Shown: piece after piece, positions 22,322 through 34,510 of the stretch
Position numbering within the stretch: the stretch's first letter is position 1
How the letters are laid out: every line of letters begins with the position of its first letter
NCBI RefSeq assembly: GCF_007655135.1
Contig: NC_045132.1
Span: 4,464,001-4,528,000 of the forward strand
Length of the DNA: 64,000 nt
Direction: 5' to 3'
Source: Punica granatum
Lineage: Eukaryota; Streptophyta; Magnoliopsida; Myrtales; Lythraceae
Translations under genes and position numbers: made by a program
Notes under the pieces: generated by a model
Databases searched by the model: none
The model's input: only the letters and a program-made list of their open reading frames with translations
What the model was told of the DNA's origin: nothing

Positions 22322-24307
22322 AGATAAAAACTAAAGTACGAAAAATGAGAGCTCCAGTTGTCTATTTTTTAACTTTTTAAGTTTTTAAGTTTTTTGGATT
22401 TTTGAATTAATTTATTTTTGGCAAAACTATAAAAGTTATTAATATGTAGAAATATCACGAATAGACATTAAAAAGGTTTTTGGAGAATAAATTCTTTTTA
22501 CGTTCATAAATAAATTATATAAAATACTTTCTTGAAAATAAAAATATGTCTATATAATGCACAAAAAGGAACAGGCCAACCTGTATCTACTATGTATTAA
22601 TTACTTTTAATTGATGAATAATAGAAAAGTGGGCCATGGAAAAGCCCGCTTGATGATTCTGGGGACTGCGGGGCTAAAAGTGGTCCTCTTGAATGAGTTT
22701 CACATGCCTACTAAATTATTCATTTTTTGGACATTGGATCCTTTGCGAGTGCTCACACAGACAAGTAGGGCCACCAGCAGCGTTTAAACATACATGAAAA
22801 CAACCCCACATTGAAAACTCAGAGCCAAAGAGAAGAGTATATATGATATTTCGGTGCCCTCATGAGGCACGACCTTACTTGAACAGGATCTGTTCTATAG
22901 GCTCGTACCTCTGTGTCCTTGAGTTTTACGGAGACAGGAATCTAAGTCTGGTGGATGAACCATGGCTGTGTGATTAGAGCGTGATTAATGGCTCTCCTCC
23001 TCCCTTGAGGGGGCGGAGCAACTGTAGAGGATCGTTCTCAGCTCCTCGGTTTCGAGGACTGGGGTGGTCACACGGTTGTCTGACAGACTCCCTTCCCCTT
23101 TTTATTTTTATTTTTTTCCCTATCTTATATTTTGATGATGTCCTTCATAAGTAGATTGCATAGGTTTAAAAATTCTTTTTTTTTTTTCTATTTTTTTCCT
23201 ATCTTATATTTTGATGCTGTTGTCCTTCATAAGTAGATTACATATGTTTAAAAATTCTTTATCATAGATTCATCTTAATTCCATCATAAGAAACCATATT
23301 TACGACTGTGCCTCTCTATATAAAAAGGAAAAACTACCCAAAAAACATTTTACCATGATTTTTGGATTTCCACATAGGATTGAAGTTTCATCTTCGAAAG
23401 TTTTGAACCTGGGGAAAGTCTACTTTCCCCAAAGGAAATACTACTACTTTCTAGGTCAAGCATTTAGACCGGGGAAAGTCATTTTCAAGTCGAGCTGTGG
23501 CTCATCCTGCTAATCTCTATTGATTCGTTAGTGTATTTCAATGCCCGAGAAGTTTCTAATTTTTCTTTACCGATGTACCTCACTTGGTATCAGAAAGTCT
23601 ATTGGGCTCCGACTAATCTAGGTTCAAGCTAAGTAGACCCATTAAGAGGTAAAACTCTTCAAATAATAGATTTTCTCTATTCACTAGATTTAAATCCAAA
23701 ATATACTTAAGAGAAAAATATACTTATGAGAACAGTCGCTAAACCACCTAAATCAAGCCAGGTTGGTAGAAGCTTCTGAATTTTTAATGCATCACTCAAC
23801 TCACTCCATCAGCCTTCAACTGTTCTATTCTTCATATTTTTTCAAATGTAACCATTATGCCAATATATAAATGTGTTTTCTAAATATAACATGCCTTAAA
23901 CTATATATATATATATAGATAGAAATAAAGCCTGAACCGAATTCTTATGTCGTTACATTATCAGAAATAAGAAATGGAGTCAATGAATTTACCTAGTTTA
24001 GGTTATAGACCAAGAAAGATTTTTCTTTTTCTTTTTTTTTCCCTTCGAAACCCATTACAATTAAAAGGGGCCGTGTACGAGAAATCTTTCTCGCTTTGAC
24101 ACATTATCACTTATGTATTAAGAAAAATTTCTATCATTAATTATGAAGTATAATATATATATTATTTGCATATAATCTAACATAACATATACTATATACA
24201 TTAGTTATTATTCAAGAAATCTTTTATATTGTGGCAGTCGAATTGCCGTTCATATAACTTGTAACAAAATATAGAGTTGCCCTTTCCATTACGGACAAAT
24301 ATATTCT
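20756..24307. repeat. Large duplicated block, copy X (pair of 43905-46930)
   Basis: The block starts TGCAATACTTAACTCTTAAG and ends GACAAATATATTCT. Nearly every landmark recurs in order at 43905-46930: GGTCATTAATTGTCTTTGTG, AGCTGTCATAGCATGTAGGA, TACGTCCATACAAAATAAGG, AGGGCCACCAGCAGCG, GAACAGGATCTGTTCTATA and ATCCTGCTAATCTCTATT. This copy has about 310 bp (22155-22465, including a (TA)n run at 22280-22317) and about 165 bp (22938-23100) that the other lacks. No protein is encoded. It occupies the gap between exon 2 and the candidate exon 1 of pseudogene A. Confidence 0.88.
23580..23785 (-). mobile_element. SINE-like repeat inside duplicated block X
   Basis: On the minus strand a B-box-like GGATTTAAATC (23690-23700) and the shared body (CTAATCTAGGTTCAAGC on plus, GAGGTAAAACTCTTCAAAT) match the SINE-like family at 20.3-20.75 kb. 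The corresponding copy sits at the same place in block X'. Confidence 0.55.
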
Positions 24308-25039
24308 TATAATTTTAACTACAATCAAATTTCCATTCTATTTAATACTGTTTGTTTATATTGCTTTTTATATTGTGCCGTTTATATGTAATATATACCT
24401 ACTGCACAAGTTGAATAAAGGTAGGCCGGTAAAGGGAGATAGGGTGGAAGAGACCAGTGCTGGAGGGAGACTTAAACGACCCATCTGAAATTGCAAGCGG
24501 AAGTATGCGTACGTGTTTGATTGAGTATGATCTCTTACCTATCTTTAAATAATCAAAAGACTTTGTCTCTCGGGCATTTTTTAATTTTCATGCCTTCTCA
24601 TGTTCATATGAAAGTCAAGTATACTTAACTATATCATATGTTTTTGTATGTTTTTATATGAGTATTAACCGCATCTGCTGACCTTTACTTTTCTCAAAAT
24701 ATGAATTTTGTGGTGATAGGAATCTGTTTGATAGTTTTGACTTAATTTGCTCTCACCGTGCGCTCCATTGATTTGTTGGCGATGCTTGGGGCAGGCTTTG
24801 TTGAAGAGAATTTATTTGTAAGAATATCACAGTTGTTTGTGGTAGGTTTTCTCTTTTGATTATGGGTACTTATACTTCCCAACTTTATATGCTCTTCATA
24901 AGCGCAACAAAAAATCATATCAGCGCAAGTTTACTGATTTGAAAATCAAATACAAAAATAAAGAAAGATTCAACCTAACAAAAGAGTATTCTCTAGTTTC
25001 TCCTCCTCTCCTTTTTATTTTTTTTCCCCTTTTCTCTGT
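24308..25039. other. Intergenic AT-rich DNA
   Basis: No gene or repeat boundary is recognised between the end of block X and the tandem array at 25040. Confidence 0.5.
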
Positions 25040-25520
25040 TTTTTTTAATGAATTGTTAAATGCATTTCCTTTCCTCAATAATCGAAGCTCCCCATGTTTC
25101 AATCCGGAGTAAGTGGTAAGGGATTCGATGGACCCTATAGATTCAATAAACGGTAGGTTCTCGAATGAAGGTCGTGTCTCCTTCTCTGTTTTTTTTTTTT
25201 GATGAATTGTCATATGTGGATTTTCTCCACTTTGTTTGACAAAAATAAATGGTAGGTTGACGAATAAAGGTCGTTTCTCCGTTTTTTTTTGATGAATTTT
25301 CACATTCGGATTTTCTCCACTATATTTGAAGCTCCTCAAGTCGCTCTATAGATTCAAGTGGTTTTCACTATCCTTTTTTTAATGAATTGTCACATGCGGA
25401 TTTTCTCCTCTATGATCAAAGCTCTCCATGTCCCAATCCACAATCAAGTGATAAGGGATTCGATGGACCCTATAGGTTTAATAAACGATAGGTTCTCTAA
25501 TGAAGGTCGTTTCCGTTTCA
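25040..25520. repeat. Imperfect tandem array, about four units
   Basis: Units begin with a T run plus GATGAATTGTCACATGCGGA or a variant near 25045, 25192, 25288 and 25370. They continue with TTTTCTCC, GAAGCTCC and, in the outer units, AAGGGATTCGATGGACCCTA and AATGAAGGTCGT. Unit lengths vary (about 95-150 bp). The array lies just downstream, in the transcription sense, of the orphan GDSL exon 1. Confidence 0.7.
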
Positions 25521-25589
25521 CTTAATCTCGATGCAGAACATAGTGCGCAGGTAGAGAAGAGAGCGCATAATCTGGGAAGAGTATATTAC

Positions 25590-25855
25590 CTAGCATGTCT
25601 GAGGGGACTTTGCCATTGCTGATTCGTCTGTTGGGCTTACCTCCGGCATAGTCCCGACTGTAGGGTGGGAAATTGCACTTGGCAATGGTCTAAATGCGGT
25701 TGTTGTTCCTTGGGTCCATGATCGAGTCTTCGAACACAAACACTGCCGGCAACTGTCACGTTGGCCAGGAGCCCTGCAGCTGTTGCAGTAGCTGAGACAC
25801 AGAGAATTAAGGCTGAAGAGAAGAGTATCGAGAAGTTTTTGGGGCGAGCTTCCAC
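25590..25855 (-). pseudogene. GDSL esterase/lipase exon 1 remnant
   Basis: On the minus strand, ATG at 25855 opens a signal-peptide-like N terminus (hydrophobic core FSSALILCVSATATAAG) followed by LLANVTV, as in copies B and C. Just before the GDS block the frame shifts. In the shifted frame the block reads FEDSI instead of FGDSI, then an in-frame TAG follows the NNN stretch. The rest of exon 1 (CNFPPY, then [10 protein letters not shown]) and the donor CTAG|GTAATA at 25590 are still recognisable. It could be exon 1 of copy A, which would imply a 7.2-kb first intron, or a leftover from a further GDSL copy. Either way it cannot encode an active enzyme. Confidence 0.82.
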
Positions 25856-27290
25856 TGCTGACTATGTGAGAAGGAAGAGAGAAAGAGGAAATCCGATCTT
25901 TATATGAACGTCATATACGGGAATTCCTATGGTACGTGGAGACATTGTACTCTCTATCGGAAGTGATTAAACTTTCTGGTCCATTTTTAGTGCAAGCACA
26001 AAGGTTTTGTAATATTTCATTCCATACAATATTTCAATGAAAGAATCTAATTTGGGTCACTTTACAAACCTTTGATATTTTAGAAGACACGATAAGCAGT
26101 ACCATTGTATGCTGATCAGACAAATATAATCATATGGCGTAGGGGAGTTTTTTCCTGTCTCTTTAACGTACTATGCTTATATTGATTACTAGTCATTTGA
26201 TCAACTCTTTGTGATGAAATCCATGTCATAAGGAATTGATCTAACGATATTCAGTCGCAAGAGATGAGATGATTTCATAAAAGGATCATATTATAATCAT
26301 GAATTTTCTCTATTTAGGAGGCTCAAACTCGAGAGATTGTTAAAAGAGAATTAGCACCAAAGCGCTTAAACCAACTTATTTGGTAAATGAACTTTCTTTT
26401 TTCATTTTCTATAAGATAATTAACAATTAATTAAGGCCAACGTTATTTCCGCACCCTAATATACTATTTTCACAAATATTATTGGCTTCTTAACTAAAAT
26501 ATCCAAATTCACTTTTTAAGGAACTCTGAGTAGTATCTCTAATTTCAGGAGACTCTCTCCCGCCAATATCTTTTTCTATTTTACTTCATCAATTATGTTC
26601 TCTCTTCCTTAATTTCATAATCCTATTAGATCTTATCTTTGTTTTATTTATTTATATATTTACTTTGCAATACTTATAATTTTTTTTGTCCCAAAACAAT
26701 GTTTACAATTTCAATTCCTACTTTTTCTTTCACTACTAGTGATGTCCTTTGGTCACATACATAATTTTCCATCTTATTTGAGCAGATTACTAATTTTTTT
26801 TTGTTTCCATATTACAATTCAAATATAAATTACTCCTATCCATATTTTCCTCATCATTTGATATTCTTTTTATTTTTTCTGGGATTTTAATTAATACAAG
26901 TATTAATACAATAACTTGTCATTATTCATGTAGCCGAGTTTTTCGGGGAAATAAAAAAGAAAGGAATTGCGTCCATCACAAATTGAAGAGAAGGGAAGTT
27001 CATCATCTCATATAAATTATGGGTCATGAACTATATGACTGTTAAAAAAGAATAACAAAATATATATGATCTATTCATTAAAATTAAGGATTACAAAATA
27101 CAGTAAAAATAAGTTTGTAATTCGGTGATCCTATCTCATCACGTGGCGTGAGAAATTACCAATTAAATCGCAATAAACTAATTAATAAGCGTTAATCACT
27201 CGACTAATTGTGGTAAGTTTTCCTAATTGAAGCAAGCTTATTGGTTCTTTTTCACTAGATCATAGTCTATTCACTTCCAAAGTGTTATGA
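25856..27290. other. AT-rich intergenic DNA
   Basis: A TATA-like CATATAAAG on the minus strand (25898-25906) lies about 45 bp upstream of the orphan exon 1 ATG. Otherwise no gene, RNA or repeat boundary is visible. Confidence 0.45.
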
Positions 27291-29344
27291 CTTGACTCCC
27301 GGAGTGTCTAGGATTTTGGCTTTGTGGTAGCCGATTGTAGGGTGGCTATGACCCATTTAGAGTCATGTACGAGCCGAGAGAAAAAGAGAAAGCATGGGGA
27401 GCACGTTGCCCCAAGCTAAAATGATACACGGATTCACGCCTTCAATGAGATGTACCCCCTTTCTCTTTCATCCTCCGGTTGGTGTTGGCTGTCTTGAACT
27501 GCTTAGATTGCGTGCTTGGTCGCCCGCTGTGTTTGAGAAAGAATCCGTCTTGGATAGTTGAGTCGTACAGGAGAGCCGATCGGGGATTGTGTTGGAGTAG
27601 ATAACCTGGCAATTTCCCTTGGGGATCCTTGGTCCGCGCAGTGTGCGAGAGCCTAGGGTGACTGTTTTGGTTATCTCTCGTTTTACTCTCCTTTTGCTAC
27701 GGCTACCCACCTCGGGGCCGTACCTCTCAACCTAAAGGGGATGAACTCTCCTTTTGCCACGATTGCTCGCCTTGGGATTTTCAGTCGTGCATCTCTCTTG
27801 CCCTAGCTTTTTACTAGGTCGCCCCGAGGGGTTTTCGATCTAGCGGGCTCGATTCTTTTGTCTCTCGAGTTTGCAAGGGCGAAGGGTTCGAAGGATTCAA
27901 CCTCCTAGTGCGTTGCGTTCTGTCTCCGTCGAGAAGTTGCTTTTGCTGCTCCCCTTTTGTCGGGGTTTGTTGATTTCTCCTTCAAATTGGCTGTGCCGGA
28001 GTTTTATATCTCTGCGGTGCCGGAGTTTTATATTTCAGTGATGCCTTATTTTGTTCATTGGCGGGTTTTTCCCGCGTCTTTTCTCTCTCTCTTCATTGGC
28101 GGGTTTTTCCCGCTTCTTTTCGCTCTGTTTTTTTTTTCTTGCAGTTGGGGTTTGTTTTATGCCCCGTGCATTTGTTGGAAACTCCTTAACTTTGCATTGC
28201 GTGGTCGCTTTGGTGTGCCTCGCCCTATTTCGTGAGGGTCGGCCTTTCATGGAGGTTTGGCTCCTGGATATTCGGAAGCCGAACTTCATGTTGCTCGTCC
28301 TTGCAAACTTTACAAATGATTTCCCCTATCGTCTAAGAAGAAGAATAAGATTTGCCCTGGGGTGTAGGTGACCAAGGTTGCCCCGCATGCGTGTTGAACG
28401 CGGATGCCCCGATCTTCGTGGTCTGCATCGGATGCCGTTCTTGACCGTGTCTTGTCGCTCCCGTGGAGGGTGCCCCTAGGAGGATAGGTGCTCTTGAAGT
28501 CGGCGTACGTGCTTTGCTTCGGGGGCCATGCTTACTATCGATTGAGATGATTGGATTGACAGCATGTGGCTCACTCAGTCGTTTTTGTCTTCGGCTTCGT
28601 TAAAAAGAGAGGTACTTCCGCATCAAGCCTCTTTCCTGTCGAAGTATAAGGAGAGAGACCCGATAGGAGTTCTCGTGGAGGTGTGAACCCGTGTATCGCT
28701 CTTTGCTTGTAGCCGGCGTGCCCCTGTGAAGGATGACAAAGAAGATTATGTATTAGGTGATTTTACTGTGAAATATGTGGTAAGAAATGTAAAGTGGACC
28801 CATGGGAAATTCCCTCATCCAGCGCGCGACCCATGGGGTGCCGTGCGTGGGGGACACTCAATTTCGGGAGTCCGATCATTGCCATGCTGGAGCGGTTAGA
28901 CTATGACTGGGAACCGCATAGTTGTACTTTCCCCAATTGCGGGTTGGTCTGCGTAGCCGTCCTAGGGAAAGCTCGAGGAGCCGAGTCCCATTGGGACATG
29001 CGAGTTGAAAAGGTCCGACAGAACCAATAGAGCGTCTTCGAGACTATTCAAGTGCCCCTTAAATGGTTCGTTTACGCTGAGAGCTTGTTTGGAAATGCGA
29101 ATAAATGTAAAAGAGCATTTGAAAGAGAGTGTGTGTTGCCCCGGTAGCAGATCAGTGGCCATAGCGGAGGGTGGGTTGGGCCCATTCTTCGATCGGCAGT
29201 GTGATCGTGCTGGAAGTCCCGTGGCGGGTGGGCTGGGACATGCTATGATCGTTGGAGCTATCGCCTGTGATCTTTCATAGAGGGAGGGTCGATCTTTAGT
29301 GTTTGGAGTCCAGGGAGGTAGCAAAAAAGTGTTTCCTGTCTTTC
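27291..29344 (-). other. GC-richer non-coding DNA, probably gypsy interior
   Basis: Base composition rises sharply compared with the flanks and stays high into the recognised gypsy remnant, so this is probably its 3' continuation on the minus strand. I recognise no gag, protease, integrase or reverse transcriptase motif. The direct repeat CATTGGCGGGTTTTTCCCGC occurs twice (28059 and 28096 regions), as does GGAGTTTTATAT (27999 and 28023). A 120-codon minus-strand frame at 28962-29324 has no domain I recognise. Confidence 0.45.
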
Positions 29345-29894
29345 CTGTCTTGATTGTAGTCGTTTGGGATTCAGGTTGCCTTCTTATCGGTTATTTCCTG
29401 CAATGAAAAAAGGGTAAAGATGAAGGAGCAAATTATGTTCGCAATTTTTACGCAAGGGCGTAGGGAATCGAACTAGCCTGGTAGGCGTCGTGTGAGCGTG
29501 CCGGGAGTGTGTGGAGGGGTAAGGTGGAGGCATGCTCGCACGACGCGAAAGGACGCACTCGGTTGTGCTGGCGGATGTGCTCAGTTGCGCGAAGAGACGT
29601 GTGCGATCACGCGATGACGCTTGGTTGCGTGGGGTTAGAGAGAAGTTAGCTTTGCCAAGGAAGGTGCATCGGTCCTCGGGCCACGGCTTGCCTTGCCGTG
29701 GAAGGAGGGAGAAGGTCGCGGTTAGTCTACCTGCGAAGGAGGTTTTTACTCACTTGTATGGTGAGATGTTAGTTGTTATGCAAAACAGTAAATGAGTAGG
29801 ATGCATGCAATGCGTGAGTTTTCCAAAATTAATGCCGTCATTCACATTGACTCAAAAAGTTCAAAGTACAATGTAAATTTTGTAAAATAAAGAC

Positions 29895-30143
29895 CTAAGC
29901 CGATCTTCCACCACACTCGAAGTTTGAGCGAGTGTTGCATTGGAAAGCACCGGTTCTAAGCAAGGGCCTTGCGGAGACATCTATCATAGAGTGCATGTGA
30001 GGAGGGTCTCTACGAGCTCTCTTCCTAGACCTCTCCAGGACTGCGTTCGCTTGTGCGAGCTCCTTCTGAAGTTGTGGTTGGCTGACGAATTTCTCATCTC
30101 TCAGCAATCTCTCAGTGATGGATCCTAGTGTTGGTGAGGCCAA
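29895..30143 (-). pseudogene. Gypsy-associated coiled-coil ORF remnant
   Basis: On the minus strand the peptide contains LQKELAQANAVLERS, which matches RELARARAELQ...ELAQANTALENS in the plus-strand element near 49,000. It is the C-terminal heptad-rich tail of a retroelement protein. The body of the protein present at 47.9-48.9 kb is deleted here, and the upstream sequence joins directly to the element's leader. Confidence 0.55.
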
Positions 30144-30830
30144 TCATAGTGGCTGTGCTCGAAGGAAAGGGTGTGTCTTGGGAGACGTGTGGCATGCATC
30201 CTGTGGCGAGTCGGTGAGGTTCTCATAGATTGGCGGGCTCTATCGAGGTGCGAGCAAAAGGCCGAGTAAGGCGTCTCTTACCAAGACGAAAGGAAGATCG
30301 ACTTAGCACTCGTCCATATGAATGACACCCTAATTTTGTAAAACAGATGATGCATGTGTGCGAAGAAAGTAAATGCCCACGGCTTATTACAAATTACAAG
30401 GTACATCGCTCTTGAAATAGAAAAGACTCAAGTGGCACGTAGGCCGACTCGATGGACTGTTCGTCGAAGCTGGGTTGGAGGATAGCATGGAGTTCCTGCA
30501 AAATGCATGGTTTTAGTGCTACAGGGACCGTTTTACGTAAGGATGGGGGCTCCCGACTCAAGGGTGTCAATTCCTTGAAACCGAGCGGGATTCTTTTCGA
30601 GGCTTAAGCGGCAGTCGAACTGCGCGCCGTACCCCTACTTCGAACCCCTATCTAACCTATGCTCCTATTACTGGTCGTGGGACGCGACCCATAGGTACCT
30701 AGAAGCTAGTATGATATGCAATGCATGTGCGGGAAATAAATGTGCGTAAAGTAGATAAGCGAAAAATTGCGGAAAGAGATAAATAAACAAGCAAACAAAG
30801 CAAGCGGAAACGAGCCCGAACCCTCTAAGT

Positions 30831-30850
30831 GTCCCCAGTGGAGTCACCAA
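30831..30850 (-). promoter_or_regulatory. Primer-binding-site-like sequence of the gypsy remnant
   Basis: Reading minus, TTGGTGACTCCACTGGGGAC lies two bases past the LTR end. The other copy has TTGGCGACTCCATTGGGGAC. The match to a tRNA-Arg 3' end is from general knowledge of Ogre-type elements and not verified. Confidence 0.6.
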
Positions 30851-30852
30851 GC

Positions 30853-33800
30853 TGTGTGCACCCGAATTTCGTCTCGTCGAGGCACGCATGCGCGCGCCTA
30901 TGCAACATGGCTTGGGAGTGTCCACCTTCCCGGGGACGCGCGATGGACGCACGTGAGAAGGAGTCGCCACTACCTGTTTACGACCCGAGGGTCGAGGGTC
31001 GATGAGTCACCCGGGTCTAGGGGTATGGATACACCTAGTATGCTAAGGCAATGGTCTTGTACAGAACCGAAAATTCCGAATTCGGGGGTTCTATTATGTG
31101 TGGGCCTATATCCCACATGCCCTTTCGGTACTCCAACTTGGTAGGCTTGCCATTTTATTTATTTACCGCATGATTTAGTGTTGCACTCGACTCGCCCGTT
31201 TTGACATCGTAAATTCGAAGAAACTCTCCGACCGTCAGCTCCCCGACCGGGATTCTTACATGAATAAATGTACAACATAAAACCCTCACACTGTTCTCTC
31301 AAATAAAAGATAAATTACAATGACTGAATCCCGGTCGGTTCGCGTTCGGTCATTATTTCACTCATGCTCACCGTATGGTTTTGGAAAATACCAAAAATTA
31401 AAATAAATGCGCACTCGGTGTATGGGGATATTGGACCCTGTGATCGACGGTTAGGGGCGCTGGACCCAGTGTGAATCGAGTCCTAAAGGATCGGGCTCGA
31501 TCCGCATAACAAACAAGTGCAAAAATGTAACAAACAAGCTCAAATAAACAAACAATAGGGTTTTTGTTATCGCCGAATTTACATGAATTAACTGATTATT
31601 AACCGAGGTATCTTGGTATACAAATCCTACCTTAAAACAAACAAAATGGATGATGGATAGGGTATGTAGCATTCGGCATTATTTAAATGGACCCGACAGA
31701 CATGATATCTGTAGTCACGTCCTGAATGTGTGGGTTATTTTTAGATTATTTCGTATTGTGATAATATGACTTTTTACAGATTAAGAGTATTTTCATCTAA
31801 AATCCAAAACCTAACCCTCCATTTGACTATTGTCCATGTTTGATTTAAGCCGAGTTTGAGATTAATCTATTTTTTCATGTTTTAACCCGTTCTAAACACA
31901 AGCCTATACTAGAGTGACGGCAGGACAAGAGCCGATAGTTATGTCCCTTGAATTGAAAAAAATATGTGTGTGTATGAAAAATCAAGATTACGTGGCACGT
32001 ATCACAATGCTTTTGAAATTGTGAATTTAAAAAGGGAGTGACTAACAGTTCTTGAACTGTCGACACGATTACAGATTATTAATCGGTTCGTGCAATTCAT
32101 TTAAAAGAGTTAAGTGATTTAATTTACCAAAATTTAACGTCTCGATTATCCCGTATGTAGAATTTTAGGTTAATTAGAAATTTGCCGAATTCTTTAGTCT
32201 ACGGATTTCGAGTCGTCGAGATAGCCATTAATTGACCACTCGATAAACTCTAATTTTCGATATTATCACGTTGTATACATATAATTATAAAAATAAAATA
32301 TTTAAATGGGGCACATACATTGTCAGTGGGTGATCCAAGTAGGAAAGGGTAAGATATTTTTAGAGAATGTCCAGGGCACTGAATCGAAGGATTTTAAAAG
32401 AGTAGGGACTGACTTGAAAATTCGGATGAAGTTTCGGGGACAGATTTGAAAATTCTAAAAATATTGGGGACTGATTTGAAAATTCTAAAAACATTGGGAA
32501 CTGTGTAGAAATTACTGAAAAAGTCCTATGACTTATTTGAAATGAATTTGAAAATCTGGACTGATCTGAAAACCAAAAAAATGGTCCTAGGACTAAACTG
32601 AAACAACTTGGAAAGTTTCTTGGGATTCTTGAAAAATTCTGGAAAATCCAAGGACTGATTGAAAAATAGTAAAATAACCGGGACTTGATTTAAAATAATT
32701 TTAAAATTCGGGGTAAATCTTAAAAAAAATGAAATGCGTCCTCTAGACTGAAATGTAACAAAATAGAAAGTTCGTAAAATCAAGTTCGGGACAAATCCGA
32801 TCACCCACGCGACCCAAGAACACTCATTTCACATTATATCCATCAAGGAAGCATTAATATTCAGGAAAGGAGCCATAATCTTGCCACTAAGCCGAGAAGT
32901 TACCTAGTTCAAAAAGTTGAGGGGGCTTCTCTATAAAATAAAAAAATTGCCGGACAATCAGGTCGGATCGGATCGGACTAGCCCGCCCGAAGGAGAAACC
33001 GCCCGGAAGAACTGCTGGAACGGATTGGGGACGTTGGGCCGGAATGGGCCGAACTTCTGGGCTGGACAGGCTCTGATTTTAATGCATCCGTTTGTAGGCG
33101 CGGACGCGGGACTTGGTCCTCTCGTCTTGCTTGGCCAACTTTGATGTCCGCGAGGAGAAAGGATAGAGCGAGAAAGGACAAAGGCCAGCAATGTAAAGTA
33201 TTAGAGCAGAAAAATCAGTTAAAAGACATAAAAACTGACGTAGAGATGGAGGAGACTTAGCTTCGGAGGCGATCATCAACTCGATGGCGAATGGGCAGTT
33301 TGGGCAGCAATGTAAAGAAGCACATCGGCAAATAAAAGCAGTAAGGGAGGTGGTGAAGAGGAGACGATGGTGCCGGTTGTCGGGCTGGGGATGGCCGTGA
33401 GTTGAGGGAGCTGTGGATGTTTTTTTTTTTGGATCCCGGAATCCAGACGAAGAAGAGAGGAGAGAAGCTGTGTGAAAAACCAGAAGAGGGAGTTGTGGCA
33501 GCTAGGGTTATTTTTCCAAGGGAGTCAGCCTTTTAGGAAAGGAGGCAGCTGGAGGAGAGAAGTCAGGGTCCTGTGCTAGTTGTCTCCAACAGTCCCTAAG
33601 CTGATCTGAATATTCCGAATTTTCCTGAATTTCTCATAAACCTTTTGGTCTATCTGATATTTTTTCTTGATCTCTACATGAGTTGGGCACATCCTCGTAA
33701 AATTTGAAGATCGTTCGACCTCGGGAAGTTCCCGAAACAATTTTTCTTTGACAGCTGGCCCAAACCGGGAGATTTGGTTATGATTTATGAGAATATATTC

Positions 33801-34510
33801 GATTATGTACTAATCTAGCCAAAAAAATCTCCTATTTCTTTTTATTTTATGAATCTTCAGTGAATTATGAATCCAATGACGTTGGCCATACTTGAAAGTA
33901 CGAAGAATTGAATTTTTTATGGATTTTCTCCCTCGACTGACAGAGTCTGTCCCGGTTTAACAGTTTCGGGCATTGTGCGCTAAAAAATTCATAACTCTCT
34001 ATCTGTATTGAATCTTGGAATGAACGACCCGTCAAATTGAACCTAACTTGATTTCTTAGGTCAAGCATATGGAATTCACCCTTTTAGATTCAGGATTGAC
34101 CGTGATATGATGCGTCGAATCCCATGCTCAAGCTGTTGTATTCACTGTTTGGGCACCCTAGTTCCCACGAATTTTATCTTTTTGCTCGAAAGGGCTCTTG
34201 ACGTGATTTTTGCATTGAAATGTCCCTAACTCACAAACCTTGATCTAAAAAAATATCTAACTTAGTTCTAGGATCCACGAAGATAGTCGTTTTCATCGAA
34301 GAAAATGATACATAGACGTGATTTTCCCTTTGTCCATTGCCTTCGGTTCGAATATTGATAATTCATGCCTTACTCTTCGAGATCAATTGTGTGCGCTATA
34401 AAATTCCATATGTTGCCCTCACCATTTTTTTGTTAGAGTTGTGGAACCCTAGTCGGGAGCCTTGTTGATGTCATATTCTAGAGTCAGTGGACCAAAATAA
34501 GGTGCTGACA
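30853..34510 (-). repeat. Long LTR (about 3.66 kb) of the gypsy remnant
   Basis: It starts TGTCAGCACC on the minus strand (34510) and ends just before the primer site at about 30853. The last 170 bp match 47140-47305 (GTAGTGGCGACTC, GGGAAGGTGGACACTCCCAA, GACGAAATTCGGG), so that part is LTR sequence. Within it, 32340-32800 is a degenerate array of GGGACTGATTTGAAAATT-like units. The stretch is long even for this lineage, and nested insertions are possible. Confidence 0.62.

Larger units (their letters stand above)
29345..34510 (-). mobile_element. Ty3/gypsy (Tat/Ogre-like) remnant, 5' part, minus strand
   Basis: On the minus strand a very long LTR (34510 down to about 30853) begins TGTCAGCACC and is followed by the primer-site-like TTGGTGACTCCACTGGGGAC (30850-30831). 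This is close to the tRNA-Arg-type site of Ogre/Tat elements. The interior (30830-29345) matches the plus-strand remnant at 47307-49740, including ACACTTAGAGGGTTCG, GTATCTATGGGTCGCGTCCCA-like sequence and TTGCAGGAAA near the far end. Most of the gag-like gene is deleted. No second LTR is found, so the element is truncated. Confidence 0.72.

Noticed and set aside
28962..29324. 120-codon minus-strand frame as a protein gene
   Set aside because: It sits in GC-rich retroelement-like DNA, where long chance frames are expected. The composition is low-complexity and no motif is recognisable.
30767..31144. 125-codon plus-strand frame spanning the gypsy primer site and LTR end
   Set aside because: It crosses the LTR boundary antisense to the element and has no domain.
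32917..33279. Overlapping GC-rich frames near 33 kb on both strands as genes
   Set aside because: They lie inside the long gypsy LTR and overlap each other on both strands, with no recognisable domain.
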